Positions 26,168-35,484 of a stretch of 64,000 bases of DNA are shown here, one piece after another. Positions within the stretch are counted from its first letter, which is position 1, and each line of letters begins with the position of its first letter. Made by a program: the position numbers and the translations under genes. The notes under the pieces are model-generated. The model was not told the DNA's origin and did no database searches. It worked only from the letters and a program-made list of their open reading frames with translations. This DNA comes from a virus. The stretch spans positions 35,806 to 99,805 of IMG/VR virus record IMGVR_UViG_3300009068_000001; one strand, given 5' to 3'.

Positions 26168-27099
26168 TATGCGTAGACAATCCAGATATCCCCGACGTTG
26201 CCGTCGCTGCTTATTGGTGCTACAGTTCTTGTATAAACGTTTCGGACAACTCCTGAGCCAAGGGCTGCAGTAGTAACTGTTCCATTACTTTGACCAACAT
26301 AAGATGTTACTGGTGCTACCCAAGTAGCAGTTGTGCCGTTGCTTGTTAAAACGGTTCCATTGGCGCCTATGCCGAGTCTAGATACAGCTCCAGCTCCTGA
26401 CCCAAGGATAAGGTCTCCGGCCGTTGTAACGGTCGCTAGAGGGATTTTAGAGGTATCTGTAGGCACACCCCAGACAACTGAACCAGCACTTACAATAAGT
26501 GATTGACCGTTAGATCCAATACCTAGGCGAGTAACTGTTGCGTTACCAGATCCCAGAATAAGATCTCCCGCAGTTGTAATTGTAGCTAGGGGAATCTTAG
26601 ATGCCGCAGCTGTGGTATTTGAACTAATTGATGTAGTAAGAGTTGTGTAATCAGAACTACCTACATAGAGAACGTTAGATGTAGCAACCTTAGGCAAACC
26701 AGCTGCGTCTAAGTTAAAACCAAGTACGCTTGCGTATGAGTAAGCTTCGATAAGATTAAGACTTGTAGCTCCAGCACGAAGGGTTAAGCCCTTGTTGTTA
26801 GTGGTAGTGATTGTGCTTCCACCAGAAATTAGTGGGTAAGGAGCTCCAGATACACCAGAGATAAGACCAGCCTCAATATTAGCAATACGATCATAAACAG
26901 TTCCCCAAGTAGTTGCTTGAGAGAATGAGCCAGACCATGTAGAGGTAAGAGGGTTTTGCGATGTAGCAGCGCTACCTAGTACCGCCTCAATCTGCTTAAC
27001 TTCCTCTTGGAGGGAGTTAACGTTGTCCGCAATAACAGTGTTGACAAGGTCTTGCTGAGCGGTATAGTTTCTTACGCTATTGGGAAATACTGCTGCCAT
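26167..27099 (-). CDS. Tail-fibre-like protein with internal repeats
   Basis: 310 residues. N-terminal helix (QQDLVNTVIADNVNSLQEEV) then beta repeats. Two copies of SKIPLATxTTAGDLILGSG...RLGIGxNG occur about 45 residues apart. Such repeats are usual in fibre shafts. C-terminus VAPISSDGNVGDIWIVYA resembles fibre ends. One base overlap with the cysteine-rich gene downstream. Confidence 0.62.
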   Translation of the reverse strand: MAAVFPNSVRNYTAQQDLVNTVIADNVNSLQEEVKQIEAVLGSAATSQNPLTSTWSGSFSQATTWGTVYDRIANIEAGLISGVSGAPYPLISGGSTITTTNNKGLTLRAGATSLNLIEAYSYASVLGFNLDAAGLPKVATSNVLYVGSSDYTTLTTSISSNTTAAASKIPLATITTAGDLILGSGNATVTRLGIGSNGQSLIVSAGSVVWGVPTDTSKIPLATVTTAGDLILGSGAGAVSRLGIGANGTVLTSNGTTATWVAPVTSYVGQSNGTVTTAALGSGVVRNVYTRTVAPISSDGNVGDIWIVYA

Positions 27100-27166
27100 G
27101 TTTAAATCCTAACGTCTATTATGTATTGTAGTTTACCAGCTAAGACAGCTCTTGTCTCTGGGTTTA

Positions 27167-28162
27167 CTAAAGTGCGTATCGAATAACTACTAGTCCTGGT
27201 CCACCAGCTGTGTGATAATTTGGCTTACACACACCTGGAATATAATATTGATTGGTACTTTGAGGTGCGTTTGGAGCCTCAGCATAGTAAGAAACATCAT
27301 TACCTGTAGTAGTTGTACCTGAAGTTACTCCGCCGACATATCCTGCACCACCGCCCCCAGCTGAAGAGTAGTAATCACTTCCACCACCGCCACCATAGAA
27401 ACCAGCTCCACCGCCACCGCCACCATAAGTGCCGTTATTAGACATAGAGCTCCCGTCTCCTCCGCCACCAAAACCACCTAGTTGACGGGTGTTTCCAGAA
27501 GGAGATCCATACCCACCGTATAGTGCGCCTCCAGCTTGGCCATCACCATAGCCACCACCAGTGTCAGGACCAAAAGCACCACCAGCAGATTGAGTTCCTC
27601 CATAGCCACCTACACGTCCAGTACCAATAGGTCCTCCACGATTATCGCTATAACCACGGTTACCTGTAGTACCGCCACCTGCACCACCGTTAGCAGCAGA
27701 GCCGCTACCTCCAGAACCACCACCACCGCCAGCTGCAATAATTAAAGCACGTGCTTGACCTGTGGCATCAAATGTAACTGTAGAGCTTCCTGAGAATACG
27801 CCGCTTAATCCTCCGCCACCCCCAGCATACCCTGCTATGTTAGAGCCTTTAGATCCGCCGCCTCCTACAATAACTGCGTAGTCTTGAGCAGAAGCAATAG
27901 TTAAAGTACCTGTTGAATACCCGCCAGAACCACCGGAAGATTGATCACCACCACCGCCAGCTGCACCCCAGCAAAAAATTTCTACTGTTATTGGCTTTCC
28001 TACAGAAAACGTAGCTTGACCAACAGTAGAGAAAGTATGTATGCGATATCCATTTGCTACAGTAATTGTTCCACCAGTAACGGGTGCGCTAAGATGATCC
28101 CAAGACAAAGATCGTTTTGTTCCTGATGCAGAACTTGATGTTGATAGATTACGAATTCCCAT
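27167..28162 (-). CDS. Glycine-rich adhesin-like protein 1
   Basis: 331 residues with long Gly tracts (AAGGGGDQSSGGSGG, GFGGGGDGSS, YGGGGGGAGFYGGGGGSD). The start has a beta module (VEIFCWGAAGGG) seen in Gly-rich domains of phage receptor-binding tips, and the end reads GGPGLVVIRYAL. Poly-Gly stretches can form polyglycine-II helices as in S16-type gp38 adhesins; this is inference. Paralogues at 28162 and 31439. Confidence 0.65.
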   Translation of the reverse strand: MGIRNLSTSSSASGTKRSLSWDHLSAPVTGGTITVANGYRIHTFSTVGQATFSVGKPITVEIFCWGAAGGGGDQSSGGSGGYSTGTLTIASAQDYAVIVGGGGSKGSNIAGYAGGGGGLSGVFSGSSTVTFDATGQARALIIAAGGGGGSGGSGSAANGGAGGGTTGNRGYSDNRGGPIGTGRVGGYGGTQSAGGAFGPDTGGGYGDGQAGGALYGGYGSPSGNTRQLGGFGGGGDGSSMSNNGTYGGGGGGAGFYGGGGGSDYYSSAGGGGAGYVGGVTSGTTTTGNDVSYYAEAPNAPQSTNQYYIPGVCKPNYHTAGGPGLVVIRYAL

Positions 28163-29094
28163 TAGAATGTCACCGAACCTGTTCCAGCAGTAAATTTATA
28201 GACCTTGTATCCGGCTCTTGTTGTTGTGTCTAAGGTGTATGTTAGACCGCCACCAATAGATGTAATATTTGGGTACGTATTTGGGTACGCAACAATCACG
28301 ACACCAGAACCACCCGCTGCTCCATACCAAGCGTTAGTTGCTTGAGGGTTTGAGTTATCCCAAGTTCCTCCACCACCACCGCCTCCAGTGTTTGCATCTC
28401 CTGCAGTTGGTGCAGCAGCAGTTCCTGAGTAAGGCTGACCGCCTCCCCAACCTCCGCCACCTAAAGACCGCTTCATTGGTACATAACCCGCATAGGCACC
28501 CCAACCTCCGTTAGAGCCAAGACCTTCGGTTCCTCCGTTACCGCCACCACCATAGTAAACATACACACCTGTTATTGAGTACGCTAGGCCGTCTCCGCCA
28601 ACAGGACCAGGACTATTTGATTCTAATGTTCCTGACTGATAACCTTTTAGCCCGGCTGCTGCAGCACCGCCACCACCGCCACCATCAAGGTGATTATTAT
28701 CTACTCGGTATTGAACCCCGCCAGCGTAACCATTTCCAGAAGCAGCCCCATTAGAAAAACTACCACTGGAACCATTACCGCCTACAGCAGTTACTGTAGC
28801 AAAAACAGAAGAGGCGCCCTGTTGTCCATTACCACTATTGCCTGGAACTCCAGCAGCCCCACCTGCACCAACCGTTACAGTAAATGCTCCTGAAGGTTTT
28901 GCAAAGGCGGCGTTATAAGTTACTTGGCCTGCGCCACCGCCACCACCACAATTATACCCTCCGCCTCCGCCTCCACCAACTACTAACAACTCAAAAGTTG
29001 CAGGGGCAGAGACTTGGGCTGATTGATCAAAGATAGTTTGCGATTTTGTAAGACCTCGAACTACAGATGAGGTAGACGCACGAGAAATAGCCAT
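28162..29094 (-). CDS. Glycine-rich adhesin-like protein 2
   Basis: 310 residues. FELLVVGGGGGGGYNCGGGG near residue 33 and many later Gly runs; the C-terminal GVVIVAYPNTYPNITSIGGG and YKVYKFTAGTGSVTF is nearly shared with the protein at 31439. Probably a receptor-binding tip component. Start and stop overlap neighbours by one base at the 28162 side. Confidence 0.66.
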   Translation of the reverse strand: MAISRASTSSVVRGLTKSQTIFDQSAQVSAPATFELLVVGGGGGGGYNCGGGGGAGQVTYNAAFAKPSGAFTVTVGAGGAAGVPGNSGNGQQGASSVFATVTAVGGNGSSGSFSNGAASGNGYAGGVQYRVDNNHLDGGGGGGAAAAGLKGYQSGTLESNSPGPVGGDGLAYSITGVYVYYGGGGNGGTEGLGSNGGWGAYAGYVPMKRSLGGGGWGGGQPYSGTAAAPTAGDANTGGGGGGGTWDNSNPQATNAWYGAAGGSGVVIVAYPNTYPNITSIGGGLTYTLDTTTRAGYKVYKFTAGTGSVTF

Positions 29095-29112
29095 GCTGGT
29101 TATTCCCCTCTG

Positions 29113-29448
29113 TTAGGATATTTCGGAACCGAAAGCCTGGAATGTAAGTGATGTAGCTGCTGATGCGTAGACCTGAATTGAGTTCAAGGTAGCAAGAGTA
29201 ATGCCTAGTGTAAGGGCTACAGTGTCATTCGCAGCAATCGTTGTGTCGTATGCAATGTAGTGCTCAGAAGCTAGAGTAGTTCCTGTTGCTGGCTTAATAG
29301 CAATGCGGAATGTCTTAGCTGAGCTTGTGATGTTGCAAACTGTGATAGTAGATACTACTGCGCTAGTAGACGATGGAACTGCGTACAGTTCTTCCATCGT
29401 AGTAGCGGCAGAGTGTTTTCTACCAAGTACCTTATAAGCTGTTGCCAT
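29113..29448 (-). CDS. Small beta-sandwich fibre-associated protein 1
   Basis: 111 residues; pattern VSTITVCNITSSAKTFRIAI ... HYIAYDTTIAANDTVAL ... QVYASAATSLTFQAFG. The same pattern (TNKS, NNSLE, VRxxS) recurs in the genes at 34248 and 37383, each near a fibre gene, so it is a repeated cassette element. Function unknown, possibly a fibre cap or connector. Confidence 0.58.
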   Translation of the reverse strand: MATAYKVLGRKHSAATTMEELYAVPSSTSAVVSTITVCNITSSAKTFRIAIKPATGTTLASEHYIAYDTTIAANDTVALTLGITLATLNSIQVYASAATSLTFQAFGSEIS

Positions 29449-29451
29449 TGT

Positions 29452-30918
29452 TTATGCTCCCATCAGCATGAAGATTTGAGGATTTGGATCTGTAGTAATT
29501 GCGGCCCATGAAGCTGCAGTACCATTGGTTGTTAAGTAGTTTCCGCTCTGACCTGTCTGTGTAGGCAAAGCATCAACAGTAGCCCAAGATACAGCACTTC
29601 CATTAGTAGTAAGATACTTACCACTATTAGAAGTCTGAGTTGGAATAATTCCGCTGATTTGAGTTTGAATAGCGCTTGTGACGCCAGACAAGTACCCGAT
29701 TTCAGTATTGGTTACTGAACCAATTGTAGCACTACCCACAACAATGCCTGCATATGTAAGTCCGGCTTCGCCAAAGTTTACAGTTGAGGTTGGCTTTGTT
29801 GTAGCATCTTTAAAGAATTTAACTAGTCCATCGGATGCGTCACGAAGAACTCCAGCAAATTTACGCTTAGTTGTAACTTCTGCAGTTCCCGCTGGAGATA
29901 CCGCAGCCGAGGTTACGTTAGCGTTGGTCTTATCAAAAGTAAATGTAGTTGTAGTAGGCACAGCCTTGACTACATAAGTTCCGTTAAATGTAGCATCAAC
30001 GCTTCCAACAACCACAATATCGCCAACAGCAAAACCATGAGTTGTAGAGGTTGTTAGGGTAGCCACATTAGATGTAAGAGCTTTGTTAGAAACAGCCTTA
30101 GTAATAGTAGACACAGACGTTGCATACTCTGCAACAAGACCTAGGTCTACAGCATCTGTACGGTTATCGCTACCTACAAAGATTAGAGGATCTGCTACAG
30201 ATAACGTTGTTGTCTGTAGAGACGAGCTTGCCCCACCAAATGTTAAGCTACCTGCAATATTAATATTGCCAGTAATACCCACACCACCAACAACTGTCAA
30301 AGCACCTGTTGTAGGGCTAGTAGAAGGTGTTGCAATATTAATTGCTACGCTTTGGTCAGGAGTAATAACCATTTGACTATTGTTAGAAGCTAGTCCACCA
30401 GCAGCAAAAATAAGTTTATTTTGTGAGCCAGTATCACCAGTAGCTAGCACTAGGTTACCTTGGTCAGTTCCGCCAGCTGCACCAACCATAAATATGTAGC
30501 CGTCACCTTTGCCAGTAATTGTGAAGTCTGGGTCTAGGAAGGCTGAAGAGGTGATACCCATATCAATGTAGCCATCTGAATCGGTTCCATTGTTTGAGTA
30601 GGCAATAAAGTCTGTAGAAGCTGTAGCTGCTGCGCTAGAGTTCTTGAAAGCAATCTGAGCATAGTCAGTAGCTGTAGTCTGGAAAACAGCTACAGGGTTT
30701 GTAAGTGCGGCGGCTGTAGAAAATGTAGAAGCTGCACTACCTACATAAAGAATTCCACTAAAGTTGCCATCAACAAAGGTGCCTCCGCTAGCTTCAGCAG
30801 CGGCAAGTGCCTCAATAGCTTTTGAAACGTAGACAAGGTCTTTAGCGGTAAATAAGGTAGCAGCTAGCGATGAGGCTATCTCCGACTTAACTAAGCCAAT
30901 TTCTGTGGTTAATGCCAT
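29452..30918 (-). CDS. Tail fibre paralogue A
   Basis: 488 residues. Shares with the genes at 32310 and 35485: an N-terminal helical segment (LVYVSKAIEAL), a beta region (DGYIDMGITSSAF, GKGDGYIFMVGA), the block NIATPSTSPTTGALTVVGGV, an E1_FCCH-like domain at ~273-346 (HGFAVGDIVVVGSVDATFNG), and VTSAIQTQI. It ends with two direct repeats QTxxSGxYLTTNGxAxSWA. The three genes arose by duplication. Confidence 0.72.
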   Translation of the reverse strand: MALTTEIGLVKSEIASSLAATLFTAKDLVYVSKAIEALAAAEASGGTFVDGNFSGILYVGSAASTFSTAAALTNPVAVFQTTATDYAQIAFKNSSAAATASTDFIAYSNNGTDSDGYIDMGITSSAFLDPDFTITGKGDGYIFMVGAAGGTDQGNLVLATGDTGSQNKLIFAAGGLASNNSQMVITPDQSVAINIATPSTSPTTGALTVVGGVGITGNINIAGSLTFGGASSSLQTTTLSVADPLIFVGSDNRTDAVDLGLVAEYATSVSTITKAVSNKALTSNVATLTTSTTHGFAVGDIVVVGSVDATFNGTYVVKAVPTTTTFTFDKTNANVTSAAVSPAGTAEVTTKRKFAGVLRDASDGLVKFFKDATTKPTSTVNFGEAGLTYAGIVVGSATIGSVTNTEIGYLSGVTSAIQTQISGIIPTQTSNSGKYLTTNGSAVSWATVDALPTQTGQSGNYLTTNGTAASWAAITTDPNPQIFMLMGA

Positions 30919-30945
30919 GTGGTTTCTCCTTGATTCCTTGGGTAA

Positions 30946-31068
30946 CTATACGCCAATATTGAGGGATAGGTCGTCTATATCCCCCTGAATAATTTCAATG
31001 GCTGCATCTACAGCCGCCTTCTCCGCTGGGATGAAGGCTACAAGTCGGTTGCTTAGATATCCTGGCAT
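30946..31068 (-). CDS. 40-aa hypothetical protein
   Basis: Reads MPGYLSNRLVAFIPAEKAAV then DAAIEIIQGDIDDLSLNIGV. Start shares TAATG with the upstream gene. Helical, acidic; perhaps a small fibre-assembly factor by position. Function unknown. Confidence 0.5.
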   Translation of the reverse strand: MPGYLSNRLVAFIPAEKAAVDAAIEIIQGDIDDLSLNIGV

Positions 31069-31439
31069 TATGTAGGTATTCCTATCCATTCTTGATTTTC
31101 TTCGTCCCACTCATATGGCAATCCATCATTTGGCTTAGGAACTGGCGGGTGCCAGACACATGTTTCAGTATTTAAAGTCCAAGACTCAAAAGGTTTTGCA
31201 CGGTAAAAAGCATCTAGTGCTGGGTCGTAAATCCCACCTAACGTTGCGTAATTTTTTCTAAAAGGTGTGCCACCTAATATATGAGAACCAGACAAAGTAT
31301 TGTAAGACGTACGCTTACAGGTTAAGCCACGAAACTCTCCGTAGTGCTCTTCCCAATTAATATCACTTTCGTTTTCGTCTTTTCCAACAATAACCTCAAC
31401 GACAACGTTGTTCTCGTCTAAAAATGCATAGTGTGCCAT
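31068..31439 (-). CDS. Fibre-associated protein common in aquatic phages
   Basis: 123 residues: MAHYAFLDENNVVVEVIVGK, then HILGGTPFRKNYATLGGIYD and WTLNTETCVWHPPVP. This layout (short N-terminal strand pair, GGxPxRKNYAxxGxxYD, aromatic/Pro end) is known from small proteins beside fibres in aquatic myoviruses. No enzyme motif. Overlaps the glycine-rich gene by one base. Confidence 0.58.
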   Translation of the reverse strand: MAHYAFLDENNVVVEVIVGKDENESDINWEEHYGEFRGLTCKRTSYNTLSGSHILGGTPFRKNYATLGGIYDPALDAFYRAKPFESWTLNTETCVWHPPVPKPNDGLPYEWDEENQEWIGIPT

Positions 31440-32308
31440 TAGAATTTAATTGCCCCTGTTCCACCAGTAAATCGGTATACACGGTAACCACTACGAGTTG
31501 GTTGGTCGTAGCTAAGGCCAGCACCAATAGATGCTAGTGCTGGGTAAGTATTTGGGTATGCAATAACTACTACGCCTGAGCCTCCTCCACCAGAGAAGGT
31601 TCCATTACGCTCTCCACAACCTCCGCCTCCTCCAAGGTTATTTGTACCACTTGTTGCAGTATTGTTGCCACCTTGACCACCGCCGCCAGAACCTCCAGCA
31701 GGAGTGTTGCTTCCTTCTGAGCTTCCTCCACCGCCACCAGCATAGGTAACAGAACCACCAGTTATTGAAGATGCAGCGCCATTACCACCTTGACCACCAC
31801 TATTATTATCTCCATTAGTTCCTGCAGCGCTAGCTCCACCACCACCACCACCAGTTTTATTTGATGAGGCATTGTTAAAGTCTCCACCTTTATTTCCCTG
31901 ACCAGCAGTACCTGATCCACCTGTCCAGTTACCACCACCGGTAGCTGCAGCTCCACCACCAGAACCTCCAGGACGACCAACGTTATTTGCAACTGTGTAG
32001 CACCCACCACCACCGCCACCAGTTGAACTAATTGAGCTAAATGTTGATGGAGAACCATCGTTTCCTTGAAGGTTAGTGGATCCAGTGTTGTTGTAAGCAG
32101 CACCTCCACCACCCACAGTTACAGTGTAATTAGTATCAGGAAGTAAAGTACCTAAGGTAAAAGTACCTGTTCTCATACCTCCAGCACCACCACCACCACC
32201 GTGGTACTGATTAGTAGCTCCTCCGCCACCCCCAGCAACAACTAAGTACTCAACATCTGGTACTTGCGATGCTCCAGAGGCTGCAATAACTCCCAATAAC
32301 AGTGGCAT
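31439..32308 (-). CDS. Glycine-rich adhesin-like protein 3
   Basis: 289 residues: VEYLVVAGGGGGATNQYHGG, long Gly runs, and C-terminal GVVVIAYPNTYPALASIGAG, YRVYRFTGGTGAIKF matching the protein at 28162. Encoded right after fibre paralogue B, so each probably forms the tip of a distinct fibre. Receptor role inferred. Confidence 0.66.
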   Translation of the reverse strand: MPLLLGVIAASGASQVPDVEYLVVAGGGGGATNQYHGGGGGAGGMRTGTFTLGTLLPDTNYTVTVGGGGAAYNNTGSTNLQGNDGSPSTFSSISSTGGGGGGCYTVANNVGRPGGSGGGAAATGGGNWTGGSGTAGQGNKGGDFNNASSNKTGGGGGGASAAGTNGDNNSGGQGGNGAASSITGGSVTYAGGGGGSSEGSNTPAGGSGGGGQGGNNTATSGTNNLGGGGGCGERNGTFSGGGGSGVVVIAYPNTYPALASIGAGLSYDQPTRSGYRVYRFTGGTGAIKF

Positions 32309-32309
32309 A

Positions 32310-34223
32310 TTACGCCACCAAGTTACCGATAAGAAGGAATGTATTAGTAGCAGTTACAATAATTTGAGCAGAGGCCCACTGACCGTTAAGCTTGTACTTA
32401 GAGCCGTTAGAATTTAAAGTGCCGCTTGTTGCAATAGTTAGCTGACCAGAACCTGTTTGTACAACAGTCAATACTGTGCCTTGTGTAAATGTTCCTGTAG
32501 GAATAGTAACTGTGCCTGCTGTAGAACCGTTAGAAGCCAGAATAATTTTGTCTTTATCTGAAGCCTGCAAGGTGTAGGCATTAGAGCTAAATGTAGGTGT
32601 CACATATGTCTGCAGTAGTGGGGCATAGGCTGCAACAGCTGTTGTGACGTCAGAAGTTGTGGCTAATGTTCCATTACTTGAAGGCATAGTAATAACAGCT
32701 GATCCAGAAGTGATTGAGCTTGGAACTGTTACTGTACCTGTAAATGTAGGAGAAGCTAACGGAGCTTTAGCGTTTAGTTGAGTCTGGATTGCAGAGGTTA
32801 CTCCGTCTAGGTAACCAAACTCTGTATTAGATACATTGCCTACTGTGAGTGAAGAGGCCGTTAAAGGACCTACTTGAAGATCCCCATAGACAAGCCCTGC
32901 TTCTGAAAAATCTACTGTAGAGACTGGTTTAGTAGTGGCATCTTCAAATACCTTTGTTACACCATCGGATGCATCTCGAACCATTCCGCCAAATCTACGC
33001 TTTGATGATACGACTGCTGAGCCTGAGGCTGATACAGAGCTAACGTTAGTTGCAGTCTTTGCATAAGTAAAGGTAGTTGTTGTTGGTACTGAGGCAACCA
33101 CATATGTCCCATTAAATGTAGCATCTACACCAGAAACAACTACGTAATCTCCTACAGCAAAGCCGTGAGTAGCAGAAGTTGTAAGGGTTGCAACATTTGA
33201 AGTTAAAGCTTTGTTAGATACTGTCTTTGTAATGGTTGCTACGGTAGTGGCATACTCAGTAACAACGCCTAGGTCTACAAGGTCTGCAGTATTAGAATTA
33301 CCAACAAATACAAGTGGGTCAGTAACTGAAAGATTTGCGGCAGATACTGTGGTTCCTGCGCCACCAAAAGTAATTGTTCCTTGAATAGCAACGCTACCCT
33401 GTACGTTCATATCACCTTGAATACCAACTCCACCAACTACCTGGAATGCTCCAGTTGTAGCAGAGGTAGAAGGGGTTGCAATATTAACTTTAACGTTTGC
33501 ATTTGGAGTAATTGTCATCTGGCTTGTACCAGACTCATAACCACCGGCAGCAAATACAATCTTGTTTTGTGTTCCGTTAGCACCAGTAGCAAGGACTAAG
33601 TTACCAGCACCTGATGTACCAGTAGGGGCTGACATAAAAATATATCCATCGTGTGGGCCAGTAATTCCGTAGGTAGCAGAGTTAAATGTTGCTCCTGTGA
33701 TACCCATATCGATCCAGCCAGCACCATCTACGCCATTATTAGCGTAGGCAATGATGTCAGTTGAAGATGAAGATGAAGCGTTGTGTACTGCAAGCTGACC
33801 AAATGAGTCGTTAGCACTTGTAACATTAAATACACCTGTTGGGCTAGTAAGACCAGCTGAAGTATTAAACGCTGAGGCGCCAGTTCCTACATAGATAATA
33901 GTTGGGGATAGCGAGGTAAATGACGGAGAGCTAGTCCAAGCAGCTGTAGAGCCATTGGTAGATAAAACTTTATCTGCGTTACCTGTTTGAGAAGGTAGAG
34001 CGTTAGTTAGCTGAGCAGCTGGGATCTTAACGTTAGCATCTAGGGTGGCAACACCGTTTGCAACTCCTGCTAGGGCAAGGGTGTCTACAGCGTTAGATAC
34101 CTCAACGGCATCTTTTACGGCCTTGGTAAGAAGTAGGTAGTCCTGAGCGCTTAGGGATACGTTTGCAGTATTAAGCTTGTTTTGCAACGCCGTATTGAAC
34201 GTTGTCATAGTAAATGTTGCCAT
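32310..34223 (-). CDS. Tail fibre paralogue B
   Basis: 637 residues, the longest paralogue. Carries DYLLLTKAVKDAVEVS near the N-terminus, GYIFMSAPTG, NIATPSTSATTGAFQVVGGV, an E1_FCCH-like domain at ~328-408 (HGFAVGDYVVVSGVDATFNG), VTSAIQTQLNAKAPLASPTF and a C-terminal beta domain (SDKDKIILASNGSTAGTVTI) typical of collagen-like or fibre knob segments. It has its own ribosome binding site and follows the small gene at 34248 by 24 bases. Confidence 0.72.
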   Translation of the reverse strand: MATFTMTTFNTALQNKLNTANVSLSAQDYLLLTKAVKDAVEVSNAVDTLALAGVANGVATLDANVKIPAAQLTNALPSQTGNADKVLSTNGSTAAWTSSPSFTSLSPTIIYVGTGASAFNTSAGLTSPTGVFNVTSANDSFGQLAVHNASSSSSTDIIAYANNGVDGAGWIDMGITGATFNSATYGITGPHDGYIFMSAPTGTSGAGNLVLATGANGTQNKIVFAAGGYESGTSQMTITPNANVKVNIATPSTSATTGAFQVVGGVGIQGDMNVQGSVAIQGTITFGGAGTTVSAANLSVTDPLVFVGNSNTADLVDLGVVTEYATTVATITKTVSNKALTSNVATLTTSATHGFAVGDYVVVSGVDATFNGTYVVASVPTTTTFTYAKTATNVSSVSASGSAVVSSKRRFGGMVRDASDGVTKVFEDATTKPVSTVDFSEAGLVYGDLQVGPLTASSLTVGNVSNTEFGYLDGVTSAIQTQLNAKAPLASPTFTGTVTVPSSITSGSAVITMPSSNGTLATTSDVTTAVAAYAPLLQTYVTPTFSSNAYTLQASDKDKIILASNGSTAGTVTIPTGTFTQGTVLTVVQTGSGQLTIATSGTLNSNGSKYKLNGQWASAQIIVTATNTFLLIGNLVA

Positions 34224-34247
34224 GAGGTCTCCTAAGGTATTCTTGTA

Positions 34248-34667
34248 TTATAGACCAACAAGGGCATAAACTAAGGCTTTATCAGCCTGTGTTTGAGCCG
34301 CTGCTGCTGCTGCCAATGCTGTTTCGTATTCAGTTCCCGATACATTTGTATTATCGATACCTGCTAGTGATACTGATATATCCGCAGAAGAGGTACGAAC
34401 ATAAAGTTTATCATCTGGTTGTAAAGGAAACCGGAAGGTTTCCAAAGAGTTATTTCCTGATATTGGGGAGTTATAAGCAATAGTGGCGTGGTTAGCTGGG
34501 GTTGCATCCTGGCCTGTAGGTATTACCCAAACTCTGATTGTTGCTGCATCAGAAGACTTATTTGTGGCAATTACAGATACAAGGGCAACACGAGAACCAG
34601 TGCGGGTATACAGAAGCGTATCTGTATTAGCCCCTGGATTAGATACTGCTAGACGTGAGATAGCCAT
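34248..34667 (-). CDS. Small beta-sandwich fibre-associated protein 2
   Basis: 139 residues: VSVIATNKSSDAATIRVWVI, NSPISGNNSLETFRFPLQPD, YVRTSSADISVSLAGID. Clear paralogue of the protein at 37383 and more distant from 29113. An Ala/Gln-rich helix closes the chain. Probable fibre connector. Confidence 0.58.
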   Translation of the reverse strand: MAISRLAVSNPGANTDTLLYTRTGSRVALVSVIATNKSSDAATIRVWVIPTGQDATPANHATIAYNSPISGNNSLETFRFPLQPDDKLYVRTSSADISVSLAGIDNTNVSGTEYETALAAAAAAQTQADKALVYALVGL

Positions 34668-34871
34668 TTAATCCTCCGTAAGAGTAAAGCATGTATCGCA
34701 AATAGGTGGGTCTATAAACACACCGTTTACGTATTGGCCACCCATAAAGGCCTTGTACTCAAAGTCCTCAACAAATGTTGTTGTCTTGTCCAGTCCAAGG
34801 GACAAAAAATGTTCCTTTTCATAAACAATAGTTATATAGTTAGACTCATCTAATACCGCAACTCTTACCAT
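34668..34871 (-). CDS. 67-aa hypothetical protein in fibre locus
   Basis: MVRVAVLDESNYITIVYEKE ... ICDTCFTLTED. N-terminal strand resembles the beginning of the 123-aa protein at 31068 (VAVLDExN). CDTC pair near the end. Overlaps the gene at 34865 by 7 bases. Function unknown. Confidence 0.5.
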   Translation of the reverse strand: MVRVAVLDESNYITIVYEKEHFLSLGLDKTTTFVEDFEYKAFMGGQYVNGVFIDPPICDTCFTLTED

Positions 34872-35470
34872 GTTACAAAGTACTCCATTGTTCCGCCTTG
34901 GTTTGAATAAACTGGTCCAGAATCGCTTGGATTATAACCATTTAAAAGGTCATTTGGAAAAGTTCCGCAAGGTTCATACCCCGCACCGATTGACCCGGAG
35001 ACTACGCTACTCCAAGAACAGCTACCTTGTGCAGCATTATAGATGCCGTGTGCTCCGCCGCCGCCCAATATTACTTTTATACCTGTTCCACCAAAATTGT
35101 TTGTACTGCTACTTCCAGTATATCCGGGAAGATTTGTGTTAAATACTTGAGATGAATTACTAAACCTTACAATGCCATATATACCATCTGTACGCCTAAC
35201 AAGAATTTTACTAAAAGGAATACTTTTATCAATTAAGTTTAGCGTTGCAGCAGACCTACTTGTGTTGGCAAATACTTTAATCCAAGCTGAACCGTCAAGA
35301 TAGTTTGCCCCAGTGTAATAAGCAGAAACAGGCTCTGTCATACCCGCAGCATAAAATGAATAGGTACCTGCCGCAAGAGATTGAGCTGCCGCATTAGTCG
35401 GAGAAAACGGATTAAACCCAGCTTTTCCAACTGGGGTTAAAATTTTACCTACAGTTTCAATTAAAGGCAT
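34865..35470 (-). CDS. Fibre tip-like protein
   Basis: 201 residues. Residues 1-130 are beta-rich; the second half has GGTGIKVILGGGGAHGIYNA and CGTFPNDLLNGYNPSDSGPV, with two cysteines far apart. Placement directly after fibre paralogue C mirrors the glycine-rich genes after paralogues A and B, suggesting an alternative receptor-binding tip. Inference. Confidence 0.52.
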   Translation of the reverse strand: MPLIETVGKILTPVGKAGFNPFSPTNAAAQSLAAGTYSFYAAGMTEPVSAYYTGANYLDGSAWIKVFANTSRSAATLNLIDKSIPFSKILVRRTDGIYGIVRFSNSSQVFNTNLPGYTGSSSTNNFGGTGIKVILGGGGAHGIYNAAQGSCSWSSVVSGSIGAGYEPCGTFPNDLLNGYNPSDSGPVYSNQGGTMEYFVTW

Positions 35471-35484
35471 AGTAATAACTCTCC

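Noticed and set aside
27536-28893. Ser/Thr-rich frames opposite the glycine-rich genes
   Set aside because: They arise because GGN codons read as CC-rich Ser/Thr/Ala codons on the other strand.
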